Shown in pieces: positions 1-9,523 of a stretch of 64,000 nt of DNA (positions are counted from its first letter, which is position 1; each line of letters begins with the position of its first letter). Position numbers and translations under genes: made by a program. The notes beneath the pieces are model-generated. The model did no database searches. It saw only the letters and a program-made list of their open reading frames with translations, and had not been told where the DNA came from. Source of the DNA: Pseudomonadota bacterium (GTDB taxonomy: Bacteria > Pseudomonadota > Gammaproteobacteria > Xanthomonadales > Rhodanobacteraceae); contig JAKAEJ010000004.1 in assembly GCA_021818335.1 (NCBI GenBank), forward strand, positions 1-64,000, read 5' to 3'.

Positions 1-2
1 AC

Positions 3-62
3 CTGACCCCGGCCAGTGGCGGTACCGTGCCGCCGTTGGGCACCGGTCCGGTCGGCCAGTAA
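3..62 (+). CDS. 3' end of an upstream CDS (partial), likely paralogue of the next gene
   Basis: Open frame from the window edge ends ...LTPASGGTVPPLGTGPVGQ*. It resembles the C-terminus of the 327-2027 product (NLTSKRRGAVLPLGPLNN) and is followed by a near-identical terminator region. Confidence 0.5.
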   Translation: MTPASGGTVPPLGTGPVGQ

Positions 63-89
63 GTTTCGAGGCAATTGCTGCAAGCAAGC

Positions 90-118
90 ACGGGCGGCCC
101 TCGGGCCGCCCGTTTTTT
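90..118 (+). terminator. Rho-independent terminator
   Basis: acgggcggccctcgggccgcccgttttttg: GC-rich hairpin followed by a T run. Confidence 0.85.
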
Positions 119-326
119 GTTGGGGTCGGGCGAAGCCGGCGCGGAGGGGGACGGTGACGCACCGCCCGAGCTCCCTGCGGGAATGCGCTCGGAGATTACA
201 CTATCAATACAGATCGACCGATCGGCGTTCTTTCGGGTCGGGCGCTGCTTCCGAACCCTGATCGGCGCACGGTACGATCGCACCCGTGTGTTCCGTCACA
301 GTTTCACGCCTTTCAGGGGATCAGTC

Positions 327-2027
327 ATGGTGTTTCAGAAGCGGTTGTACGCTCGTTGGGCGCTGGCTGTGCTGGGGGGACTGGTGGCCTCCGGTGCGGC
401 GGCGGCGTTTACAGTTACTCCTGCCAGGGTAGTCAACAGCTTTCCTTTCTACGTCGGCAGCCTTGCTGCGAACACCAACACGGTCATCGTGCCGGTCGCA
501 CACAACGTGGTCATCGCCACCGACGGCTCCGACCTGATCCTCGGCCGGACCACCGGCTTCTCGGTGCGCATCAGCCTGTCCGGCGGCGCCACGTTCTACG
601 CCAATCCGGTGCTGAACAACCCAACCAATCCGAGCCCGTACGGGTTTACCGCGCTGCAGACCTGCACGGGCAACCCGGTGAGCTGCACGCAGGGGGGCTG
701 GTCGGTCAACCTCACGGCGGGCGGCGCTGGCCAGTCCTATGCCGTGTACTCGGTGCAGCCGACCGCGGCCGGCGCCACCATCACCACCGGCACGGTCCTT
801 TCGCTGGAGAATTATAGCGTCCGGCTCGTCGGCGTGGGCGCCCTGGGGACGCCGGGCAGTGCCATCAGCGGCACGTTCTCGTTCGTCGATCCCAACACCG
901 CGGCGCAGATCGAGACGCCGGTCACCACGAACCTGCTGGCCTCCCTGGACCCACTGACGTTCACCGTCGATCCCACCGGCGTGCCGGCAGTCCCCGGTGT
1001 GGCGGGTAACTACATCGATGTCGGATCCAATGCCAGCATTGCCAGCAAGACCTGGTTCGGCAGCAGCACCATCGGCTCGCTGCTCTCCGGCAGCTTCGGT
1101 GCCGGCCTGGTCAGCACGGGCGTCAATCCTGCCTTGTCGCCGCGATTCACCTTCCCTGGATTTGCCGTCGACGGGTCGAATGACCAGTACGGCCTGACAG
1201 TGACGGGCAATTTTGCGGCCTTCACCCAGCCCAATGCGATGGTGTACCTGGACCCGTCGGGCACCTGCGGCACCATGCCCAGCGCGCCCTCGCCGCTGAT
1301 TGCCACGGTGACGGCCAACTCGGCCACGTTCGCCGGCATGACCGCGGCTGACCTCGGCGGCAGCTCGTCTTTTATCATTGGTAAGGCTTGGCACGCCGCG
1401 CTGTGCTTTGCGGTGCCCAACGGCAACAGCATCGTCATTCCGCCCTCGCAGTACACGGCGCAGCTCAACTTCACCGGGGCCGGCACTTCCATCAACTTCC
1501 CCGTCACTGGCAACACCTTCCCATTTGCCACGGCTGGCGCCACCGAGACCACCGCTGCGCAGCCGCTGCTGACGATGAACTACAACGGTCCGGTGGTGAC
1601 GGTGGCGACGGTGAATCCGGCAGGCAATACCGCCGAGCAGAGCTTCGTGCGCATCAACAACACCGGTTCGCTGGGGGGTCTGGTGACCATCAGCGGGGTG
1701 GACGATGCGGGCAACCATTCGAGCGGCCAGGTGTCGTTCACGCTGCCGCCGGGCCAGTCGATCGACCTGAACTCGACGGTGCTGCAGAACGGTACCGCCT
1801 CGCCGGTCAACGGCATCGCGGTGAGTGGCGCGCTCGGTACGCCGGTCGGCAAGTGGGTGTTGACGGTGACGGGTCAGTTCCAGGGCATGGTGGTGACCAG
1901 CCTGAACCGCAACAACAGCAGTGGAACCGTCAGCAACTTGACCAGCAAGCGCAGGGGCGCGGTACTGCCCTTAGGGCCCTTGAACAACAGCAATATCATC
2001 GTGCCGCCTCACGGGGGGCCAGGCTAG
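327..2027 (+). CDS. Secreted Ser/Thr/Gly-rich hypothetical protein
   Basis: In-frame ATG at 327 gives MVFQKRLYARWALAVLGGLVASGAAAAF, a signal peptide; the rest is low-complexity and beta-strand-like. The 75 start in the track is probably too far upstream. Confidence 0.75.
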   Translation: MVFQKRLYARWALAVLGGLVASGAAAAFTVTPARVVNSFPFYVGSLAANTNTVIVPVAHNVVIATDGSDLILGRTTGFSVRISLSGGATFYANPVLNNPTNPSPYGFTALQTCTGNPVSCTQGGWSVNLTAGGAGQSYAVYSVQPTAAGATITTGTVLSLENYSVRLVGVGALGTPGSAISGTFSFVDPNTAAQIETPVTTNLLASLDPLTFTVDPTGVPAVPGVAGNYIDVGSNASIASKTWFGSSTIGSLLSGSFGAGLVSTGVNPALSPRFTFPGFAVDGSNDQYGLTVTGNFAAFTQPNAMVYLDPSGTCGTMPSAPSPLIATVTANSATFAGMTAADLGGSSSFIIGKAWHAALCFAVPNGNSIVIPPSQYTAQLNFTGAGTSINFPVTGNTFPFATAGATETTAAQPLLTMNYNGPVVTVATVNPAGNTAEQSFVRINNTGSLGGLVTISGVDDAGNHSSGQVSFTLPPGQSIDLNSTVLQNGTASPVNGIAVSGALGTPVGKWVLTVTGQFQGMVVTSLNRNNSSGTVSNLTSKRRGAVLPLGPLNNSNIIVPPHGGPG

Positions 2028-2071
2028 TAGAGTTATAGCAGCGAGTACCGAGGCAGTCGCTGCAAGCAAGC

Positions 2072-2096
2072 ACGGGCGGCCTCCGGGCCGCCCGTT
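2072..2096 (+). terminator. Hairpin terminator (copy of the one at 90-118)
   Basis: acgggcggcctccgggccgcccgttt; the flank gctgcaagcaagcacgggcggc is shared with the upstream copy. Confidence 0.75.
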
Positions 2097-2669
2097 TCAT
2101 TTGCGGGATCCGCTGGGATCCGAGCGAGGCATCCCCTGTGCGTTGCCCGAAGGCAACGGCGTGGCGAAGTACAACGTGAACATCGCATCTGCTGCTACGC
2201 GTGCGGCAACCTGACAAAAGGATTGCGCTGTAATTACAGTTCTTGATTTCACCATGCTGGTCACAGTCGGTATGCTAAGCTCTCCGCGGCAAGCGACAAG
2301 GAATGAAAGTCGGCACAGCGGCATCCAAGTGACAGTCGCGCGGAGGGGAAGGAGATGTGTTCCGAGAGATTCATGCGCTCGGTGAGCGGACCGCAGCAGC
2401 AGGTCCAAGCGAGGTGGTGCAAACCCTTGAAGGTGCGCAGCAGCGGTCTTGCGCGCCGCAGCGCGGCAATGCTTGCGACATGATGGGGCCTCGGTTGCGT
2501 GCGATGGTACTTGCGAGATTTGGCCCGAGTCCGGGCGAGCCTCTGGCAGGCGCGCACAGTGCTGAGCGACGGGGCTAATATGCCTGCCGATGGACTGGCC
2601 GCCAGTCTCTCAGATGCTAGGGTTGACAATCGGCTCGATAACTTTCTGATCACGATGGAGGACGAAAGT

Positions 2670-3983
2670 ATGAACAAGCTGTACAGGGGGGCGTTGGTTT
2701 GGGGTTTAATGCTGCTGGCGGGAGCCGCTTGCGCGTCGCCCCAATACGGACTCACAGCACCTTCTCAACAAACCTGGAAGCCTGGGCCGCAGGTCGAGCC
2801 GATCATGCCCAAAGGTTATTCGCTGACCAAAGGACATGTATTCGGTTTCGTTGCGCCTAACGTCCCATTGAGCGCGCAGAATTCACCGATGAATGACCCG
2901 TATGCGCCGCTGCAGATCGGCTACGAGAACATCTGGGGATGCGGCAATACTCTAGGGCAGTATTGCTTTACCAATGGAAGCTATTATGTGCCGCCGCAGC
3001 TCCAGCCATACGTGATGACGGGCATGCGCCGCATCTACATCATCTGGTACGGCAATTGGAGTGGGGATACGGCCACCACCATCATTCCACAGTTCATCAA
3101 CGCGCTCAACTACTCGCCGTATGAGAGCATGCTGACCACCTATACCTTCAACGGCATGCCGGTTTCGCCGGGCATTTTCGTCGCCGGCCAGTATACGGCG
3201 CCGATGACCTACGGCACGAATATCTCCGACGCAGACATTCAACTGATTGTGCAGAATGCGATCAGCGCGGGCGCGTTTCCTGTCGATCCGAACGGCATCT
3301 ATCTCGTGCTGACCGCAGCCAACGTGGCGGAGTCCGCAACTGGTAATCCGGCTAATGGTGGTGGCATGTGCACCGCCTACTGCGGCTGGCACAGCGACGG
3401 CTTGTATTCCGGCAGTGCCGACATCAAATATGCCTTCATCGGCAATGGCGAGTCCTGTGGCCAGGGCACCGTTGCTGGCCAGTCGGCACCAGGCTCATGG
3501 CCGGGCGCCTGCATCGCGCTGAAGTCAAACTATAACGGTCCATTCAGTCCGAGTGATTGGAACAGCCCCAACAGAAACCCCGGCGCGGACGGCATGGTCA
3601 GCGTCATCGCCCACGAGACTGAAGAGGCAGCGACCGACCCAGGCGTTAGTGGGGCTATACCAAGCGGCTATATCGGCTATGACTTCTTTGCTGACAACGG
3701 TTATGAAAACGGAGACCAGTGCGCATGGCGGTTTGGTGCCAATTCAGGCAACATGTTCATGAGCAACGGCAGCTATGCCAACATGGTCTTGGATGGCCGC
3801 ACGTACTTGATTCAGAAGAATGTCGTGTTGGCAAGCGCAACCGGCTATTCCAATTACGGCACCATGTCGAACGTTAATGGTCAGATCCTTCCGATCAACT
3901 GGGCGAACTGGTGGAACAACCACGCGACTGCGGTTGGCGGCAGTGCGGACTACTGCGGATTGGGCTTGAATAGCTGGCTCTGA
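2670..3983 (+). CDS. Secreted EXORDIUM/PHI-1 (phosphate-induced protein)-like protein
   Basis: Signal peptide MNKLYRGALVWGLMLLAGAACASP; motifs YIIWYGNWSGD, GIYLVLTAANV, MCTAYCGWHS, YAFIGNGESC, GADGMVSVIAHETEEAATDP, NGYENGDQCAWRFG resemble plant EXORDIUM/PHI-1 proteins. Confidence 0.65.
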   Translation: MNKLYRGALVWGLMLLAGAACASPQYGLTAPSQQTWKPGPQVEPIMPKGYSLTKGHVFGFVAPNVPLSAQNSPMNDPYAPLQIGYENIWGCGNTLGQYCFTNGSYYVPPQLQPYVMTGMRRIYIIWYGNWSGDTATTIIPQFINALNYSPYESMLTTYTFNGMPVSPGIFVAGQYTAPMTYGTNISDADIQLIVQNAISAGAFPVDPNGIYLVLTAANVAESATGNPANGGGMCTAYCGWHSDGLYSGSADIKYAFIGNGESCGQGTVAGQSAPGSWPGACIALKSNYNGPFSPSDWNSPNRNPGADGMVSVIAHETEEAATDPGVSGAIPSGYIGYDFFADNGYENGDQCAWRFGANSGNMFMSNGSYANMVLDGRTYLIQKNVVLASATGYSNYGTMSNVNGQILPINWANWWNNHATAVGGSADYCGLGLNSWL

Positions 3984-4005
3984 GTTACGGATTTATTCAA
4001 GCAGT

Positions 4006-4035
4006 TGCCCGACTGCACGACGTTGCAGTCGGGCA
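4006..4035. terminator. Perfect 12-bp stem-loop downstream of the EXORDIUM-like gene
   Basis: tgcccgactgca-cgacgt-tgcagtcgggca; no T tract follows, so the terminator role is uncertain. Confidence 0.5.
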
Positions 4036-4624
4036 CTTCGCGCTGAAAGTGGGTTCCCAATTGCCGAGTACTCCGTTGTTGCGTCATGTGCGCCGCACGC
4101 TCGGATGCGGCTGACGAAGTTGCGATCGCTCCAGGGGCATGCACCAATCATCATTTCATTGCGGTTGCCGACGCCCGTTTTCGTTGCGCGATAGGGCAGT
4201 TTGGCTCCGGCGTTCTCCGATGCAAGCCGTCCGAGTGTGAGCGTTGGCGAAGGTACTGCGGTTACTCGTTGCCGGCATCAGCAGACTTGAATCGGGCCGA
4301 GTCGATGGTTCTGGTCAACGACGCCAACGAATGGGGCGCCACCGAGGTCTTTGCGGTGCGAGTCCATGCTGTCTCGAGCGCAGGCTTCGCGTGGTCAAGA
4401 GCGATCCGGAGGCCGCGCTCGCGGTTCGCCGTCTGCGCGGATGACTCCGCGTACGTGACCGATGGCATCGTGAATTGAACCACGCTAATGAGTCGGCACT
4501 GAAGAATTCCGCAAAGCCAATGCGGATGCAGTTTTCGTGACAGGCGGGGCATGGATGATTGTGTCCCGCTGTGTGGTGTAGCTTCCGGCACCCGGTAGCA
4601 GTCGGGTCGGGTCGGGCCGCGTGA

Positions 4625-5035
4625 TCAGTGTGCCATGGCGGAAAGCTCGGTGTGGGATGGGTCGACGGCCTCGGCCCGGGTGTCGCGCGGCATGTAGCGC
4701 GCACGCTGGACGGCCCATTCGTCGTTCTGCTCCAGGAGTACGGCGCCGACCAGCCGCCGGATGGCCGCTTCATTGGGGAAGATGCCGACGACATCGGCGC
4801 GCCGTTTGACCTCGTGGTCCAGCCGCTCGATGGGTTGGTGCTGTGCAGCTTGGTGCGATGCGCCAGCAGAATGGTCATGTAGGCCAGCACGTCAGCTTCG
4901 CTGGTGTCCATGAGCGTGGCGAGTTTGGGAACCGTGGGACGTGCCTGATCAGCGATGCGGCGCCACTGTTCCTGGGCCGTCTGGGCCGTGTCCTGCGCGA
5001 AGACGCAGACGATTGCGGCGGCGCAGGCGATGCAG
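4625..5035 (-). pseudogene. IS256-family (mutator-type) transposase C-terminal remnant
   Basis: Minus strand encodes [43 protein letters not shown]...[10 protein letters not shown], then after a 1-nt frameshift near 4830 [47 protein letters not shown]...*. Confidence 0.8.
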
Positions 5036-5039
5036 GCCA

Positions 5040-5220
5040 TTGCGCCGCGCGAGCTGGAACGCGTGATCGTGGATACGACGGTGCAGGAGAAGGCGATGGC
5101 ATTCCCGACCGACAGCTGGCTGCTGGAGGTTGCGCGCCAGGAGCTGGTGGTGTTGGCCGGTCGTGAGATCGGCGCGACTATTCGCATGCAGTGCGAGCGT
5201 AAGCCTCTTCGATTGAGGAC
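5040..5220 (+). pseudogene. IS5-family transposase fragment
   Basis: Plus strand encodes RELERVIVDTTVQEKAMAFPTDSWLLEVARQELVVLAG, resembling the IS5-type motif ERVIVDTTVQEKA..PTDSRLLE. No intact N- or C-terminus. Confidence 0.7.
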
Positions 5221-5603
5221 GGTAGTCCATTGGCACGATTTCAACCGGCACGGCGGTCAACAGGCTGCGGTGATTCCTGCGCAAGTGCGCCAACCCATGG
5301 CGGCTGGCCGGAGGGGTAAAGCAGGCGCTTTGGAACAGGCGATTACCGATGTCGCTTCGCGTGGCATCAGATGTGAACGATGGGAGGGTCCTGGTCCGAC
5401 CGGTCCACTTTCAGCGATCGAGACCTGATACTGAGAAGCTGGCCGAAAGGACACAGTGGTTCATACGCAGTGTGAATGTACAGAGGACGGAGGTGGCGCA
5501 ACGAGCCGCCCGAGGCAGGCATTCTGCCGATCGCAGCAGGATGAGGACGTCGGCTCCGGATGACGGCATCGCCTACAATGAGGCAATCCCTGTAGGTGTC
5601 GAA

Positions 5604-6926
5604 ATGAGTACAACCCAGAACGTCGCCATCCGCGTGCATGGCGTGAGCAAGACTTATCGCCTCTGGACGACACCTGCGAGCCGATTGACGGTGCCCGCGG
5701 TCCAGCATCTATCCACGCGGCTGGCGGCACAGTGGCCGTGGTTGCAAAACAAGTTGGAGGCCTGGGTATCTCGCCGCATGTCGCTACACCATGCGTTGAC
5801 GGACGTGAGCTTCGAGGTGCCTCGTGGGAGTGCGCTCGGCGTCATTGGCCTGAATGGTGCGGGCAAGAGTACGTTGTTGCAAATTGTCGCTGGTGTGTTG
5901 CAGCCCAGTTACGGGACCGTGCAGATATCTGGCCGCGTAGCCGCCTTGCTCGAACTGGGCTCAGGGTTCAATCTGGAGATGACTGGGCGCGAGAACGTTC
6001 TTTTGAATGCGGCGGTGATTGGCATGCCACGTGCGCGTGCGAACGCACTGATGGAGCAGATCTTGGAATTTGCCGACATTGGTGACTATGTCGATCAGCC
6101 CGTCAAGACGTACAGCACGGGCATGGCGTTGCGGCTTGCTTTCGCCGTCCAGGTGCACATCGAACCGGAGGTGCTGATTGTTGACGAGGCACTAGCGGTG
6201 GGTGACGCGGCTTTTCAGGCACGCGCGATGGCGCGCATCGAACAGATTCTCGCACGTGGAACGACGTTGCTATTCGTAGGTCACGACCTGAATGCGGTGC
6301 GGGCATTTTGCCATCGGGCGATTCTTCTGGAAAAGGGACGTGTCGTGCTGAACGGTTCGCCCGAGGATGTCGTGACCGAGTATCTGTATCGTGTCCATCA
6401 ACAGGCACGAATCGAGACAACGGCGGCGCGTCGAAGTGCTGATCTTCAGCGACTTAACGGTGGCTACGGCCACGCAGGTACAGGTATCCGTCATGCGCGC
6501 ATTAATGGAGTCGAGCCACATGTATCGGTAATGTTCGATTCCCCCATTTCTCTGGATCTGATAGCGTGGTTCGCTGACCCCGTTGCCCACCCAACATTGA
6601 TTGTCGATGTCATGGATGGGAAGGGTTTGCAGGTCACCGGTCGGCGCATATCCCTGCCGCCAGGCGCCCGCGGGGCCGTCGAAGTGGGCATCCGCCTGAG
6701 GGCAACCCTTCAGAAGGGCGTTTACCGGCTGCGCCTGCGTCTGGTCGACGCACCCACGCTTGAGCAGACCGAGACTTTGTCGCGCCAGGAGGGACTTCTG
6801 TCCTTTGACGTCGTGGACGACAGTCGTGCCCAGTTCACTGGACTTTTTCCGCTGCCCATGGATATTGAAGTGCGGCCGCAAGTGGCGTCCGCGCTCTCCT
6901 CGAGCGCGCCCGGGCTGATCACATGA
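5604..6926 (+). CDS. wzt: Wzt-type ABC transporter ATP-binding protein for polysaccharide export, with C-terminal substrate-binding-like domain
   Basis: Walker A GLNGAGKST, signature YSTGMALRLAF, Walker B EVLIVDEALAVGD, H-loop VGHD; about 170-aa beta-rich C-terminal extension as in Wzt. Start ATG 5604. Confidence 0.88.
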   Translation: MSTTQNVAIRVHGVSKTYRLWTTPASRLTVPAVQHLSTRLAAQWPWLQNKLEAWVSRRMSLHHALTDVSFEVPRGSALGVIGLNGAGKSTLLQIVAGVLQPSYGTVQISGRVAALLELGSGFNLEMTGRENVLLNAAVIGMPRARANALMEQILEFADIGDYVDQPVKTYSTGMALRLAFAVQVHIEPEVLIVDEALAVGDAAFQARAMARIEQILARGTTLLFVGHDLNAVRAFCHRAILLEKGRVVLNGSPEDVVTEYLYRVHQQARIETTAARRSADLQRLNGGYGHAGTGIRHARINGVEPHVSVMFDSPISLDLIAWFADPVAHPTLIVDVMDGKGLQVTGRRISLPPGARGAVEVGIRLRATLQKGVYRLRLRLVDAPTLEQTETLSRQEGLLSFDVVDDSRAQFTGLFPLPMDIEVRPQVASALSSSAPGLIT

Positions 6927-7906
6927 CCGATCGTCGCATGCTTTTCGTTCGAGACTTCGTCGCATATTCCGGTGGCCACGGCAAGGTCTTCGATTGGTTC
7001 CGGCATATTGAAAATCATCCTGACTGGACCTGTTCCGTTTGGCTGACACCACGCTCGCGGCGCACTTCGGACAATCCTTGGGTTGCGGCCGGTATCGAGA
7101 CATTGTCGGACGACCGGTGTCCGGTGGAAGCGTTCGACGCCCTGTTTCTGGCCGGCTTGGATTGGAATTGGGCGGAGCCCATTCAGGGACAGCCCGTGAT
7201 CAATTTAATCCAGTCAATGCGCCATGCTGATTCACACGATCCTCGTTACCCATTCTTGAGCCGGCCGGCAATCCGAATCGCGGTGAGCAAGGAAATCGCG
7301 CGAGCCATAACAAATGTTGGCTGCGCTTCCTCATCGGTCATCGTGATACCGGCGGCAGTCGACGTCCCCGAACTCCAAGCAGCGGCCGCGCGCGCGCGCG
7401 CTGTGCCGGGACACTCGCCGATCTTGGTGGATGCCACCAAAGACATTGCCCTTGGACTTGAAGTCACGGATCTACTGCGGAGGGCGGGTGTGGCTTGTAA
7501 TTGTCTTGTCGAACCACTGCCGCGCGAAGAATATCTGCGCCAACTGGCACGGGCCACCGTCGCGGTCGTGCTCCCGGCAATGACGGAGGGTTTCTATTTG
7601 CCAGCACTCGAGGCAATGGCCATGGGTGTGCCGGTCGTCAGCTGCGATGCGGGCGGCAATCGAGAATACCTGCGGCCGGATGTAAATGCTCTGGTTGCCG
7701 CGCGCGAACCGCAAGCACTGGCAAATGCCGCGGCAATGCTTGCCGACTGCAAAAGTTTGTGCGGGTCGCTGGTTGGAGCGGGCGTTGCAACGGCGGCGCG
7801 CTTCGATCTGCCGAACGAGCGCCATCTAGTGCATAAAATGCTCGACCGTATTCTGTCCATTGAGGACGTTCCGCAGCCATGCCACAAATCCGCGAGCTCG
7901 CACTGA
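6923..7906 (+). CDS. Glycosyltransferase (GT4-like)
   Basis: C-terminal motif AMTEGFYLPALEAMAMGVPVVSCDAGGNREYL; 4-nt overlap with wzt. Confidence 0.8.
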   Translation: MTDRRMLFVRDFVAYSGGHGKVFDWFRHIENHPDWTCSVWLTPRSRRTSDNPWVAAGIETLSDDRCPVEAFDALFLAGLDWNWAEPIQGQPVINLIQSMRHADSHDPRYPFLSRPAIRIAVSKEIARAITNVGCASSSVIVIPAAVDVPELQAAAARARAVPGHSPILVDATKDIALGLEVTDLLRRAGVACNCLVEPLPREEYLRQLARATVAVVLPAMTEGFYLPALEAMAMGVPVVSCDAGGNREYLRPDVNALVAAREPQALANAAAMLADCKSLCGSLVGAGVATAARFDLPNERHLVHKMLDRILSIEDVPQPCHKSASSH

Positions 7907-8727
7907 CCGGGATCCCGCGCAGCGGTACGACGTTGGCATGCACCATCATCAACCGGCACCCACACGCTTTGGCGTTGGCCGAGCCGCTTGACCCGAATGC
8001 TTGGCCGATCGATTTCGATGCGCAACTCAGCGTGGTGAGAAGCGAGTTCATTTTCTTGCGTGAACACTGCCTCCGTACCGGCCGAGCGCCTAGCAGGCAG
8101 CGGAACGGCGTGATCGTCGACAATTTCTTCTACAGCGTCGGCACGGAACGGCGGTCTTACGCGGCGGATGTGGCTGAGGTTGTTATCGGTAAGCCTCTGC
8201 ACCGCGACTTCCTGCTGGTCATCAAGCAGAATGCGGCGTTCCTGGCTTTGCTGCAGCGGCTATCTGAGCAAATGCATGTGATAGCAGTCGTACGTCATCC
8301 GCTTGCGGTGCTCGCATCCTGGTTGAACGTCGACTTGCCGGTGGCGCATGGTCGATTGCCAATGGCCGAACGAATGGATTCGAACTTACGTGCAACGCTC
8401 GATGCCGAAAATGACGTGCGTAACAGGCAACTACACGTGTTGGATTGGTGTTACCGGCGGATCGGTAGCCTGCGGGGGCAGGTCACGGTGGTGAGCTACG
8501 AGTCGATTCTCGCATCCCATGGGCGAGCGTTGCTGGCCGCTTGTGGGTTGCCGACCGATGATTTGCGTACGCCCCCACCAGACTGGCTGCGAGCACCAGC
8601 AATGGCGCCATCTGCACAGATAGAAGCCTTTGCGCGGTCGCTGCAAGCGATGCCTGACAATGCCGGCTGGCGGGAATTTTATGGTGAATCCGATCTGCGC
8701 CGGTATGTGGAGAGGCCGGGACCATGA
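7879..8727 (+). CDS. Sulfotransferase family protein
   Basis: P-loop-like 5'-PSB GIPRSGTTLACTIINRHP and 3'-PB-like VVRHPLAVLASW. Confidence 0.7.
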   Translation: MPQIRELALTGIPRSGTTLACTIINRHPHALALAEPLDPNAWPIDFDAQLSVVRSEFIFLREHCLRTGRAPSRQRNGVIVDNFFYSVGTERRSYAADVAEVVIGKPLHRDFLLVIKQNAAFLALLQRLSEQMHVIAVVRHPLAVLASWLNVDLPVAHGRLPMAERMDSNLRATLDAENDVRNRQLHVLDWCYRRIGSLRGQVTVVSYESILASHGRALLAACGLPTDDLRTPPPDWLRAPAMAPSAQIEAFARSLQAMPDNAGWREFYGESDLRRYVERPGP

Positions 8728-9482
8728 GTGGATCGCCGCGCATCGCCTTTATGATCGGTGGAGTTCAAAAGGCCGGCACCACGGCGTTGTATGAGGCGTT
8801 GCGCTTGCATCCACGGCTGCGCCTTCCATTCGCCAAGGAAGCGCACGTTTTCGATGCTGCAGACTATGATGATCTTGCTGCGCCAGATGATATTGACCGG
8901 CGATTTCAAGCTTTGTTCGCCGAGCCGTTCAGTGATGGTTTCCTACATGGCGATGCCACGCCAGTGACGCTGTTCCATCCGCTGGCAGTCGCGCGCGCAT
9001 GGCGTTACAACGCTGGAATGCGCTGGGTGATCCTACTGCGCGATCCGGAGGCGCGTGCGCGTTCGCAGTACGCCATGGAGCGCGCGCGGGGGGATGAGCG
9101 TCTGTCGTTTTGGAACGCGTTGCTCGTTGAGCCGTTGCGGTTGAGGCGGGCCGGATCTGACTGGAGTGAACCTTCAGCGTGGCGCCACCATAGCTATCTC
9201 GCGCGAGGGCGCTATTTGCCACAACTCCAACGCCTCTATGAGCTGTTCCCCGCAGCCCAGATTCTTTTGCTGACTCATGCCGAGTGGCGCGACCATCCCT
9301 CAGAGACGCTGCAGAGGATATACCGGCATTTGCAGATCGAAGATCCAACCCATCCCCCACCTGTTACCACGACGCCAGTTCAGCCACTCGGTAGCAGCAC
9401 CAGGCTCCTGCCGGTGCTGCGCCTTTGGTCGGTTTGGCAGCGTTGGCGCGTGCGGCGGCACTTTGGAATAGATCCACGCTGA
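8724..9482 (+). CDS. Sulfotransferase (heparan-sulfate-sulfotransferase-like fold)
   Basis: IGGVQKAGTTALYEALRLHP...KEAHVFD and LLRDPEARARSQYAME; ATGA overlap with the preceding gene. Confidence 0.82.
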   Translation: MSGSPRIAFMIGGVQKAGTTALYEALRLHPRLRLPFAKEAHVFDAADYDDLAAPDDIDRRFQALFAEPFSDGFLHGDATPVTLFHPLAVARAWRYNAGMRWVILLRDPEARARSQYAMERARGDERLSFWNALLVEPLRLRRAGSDWSEPSAWRHHSYLARGRYLPQLQRLYELFPAAQILLLTHAEWRDHPSETLQRIYRHLQIEDPTHPPPVTTTPVQPLGSSTRLLPVLRLWSVWQRWRVRRHFGIDPR

Positions 9483-9523
9483 ACAATTAAACTAGGGTCC
9501 ATTCCTTGCGTTGGGAGATTGCG

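Noticed and set aside
321-1718. 465-aa minus-strand ORF antisense to the secreted protein at 327-2027
   Set aside because: Arg/His/Gly-rich shadow ORF; plus strand has a signal peptide and terminator.
4086-4478. 130-aa plus-strand ORF in the gap before the IS remnants
   Set aside because: No recognisable motif; several overlapping ORFs in other frames; probably non-coding or decayed.
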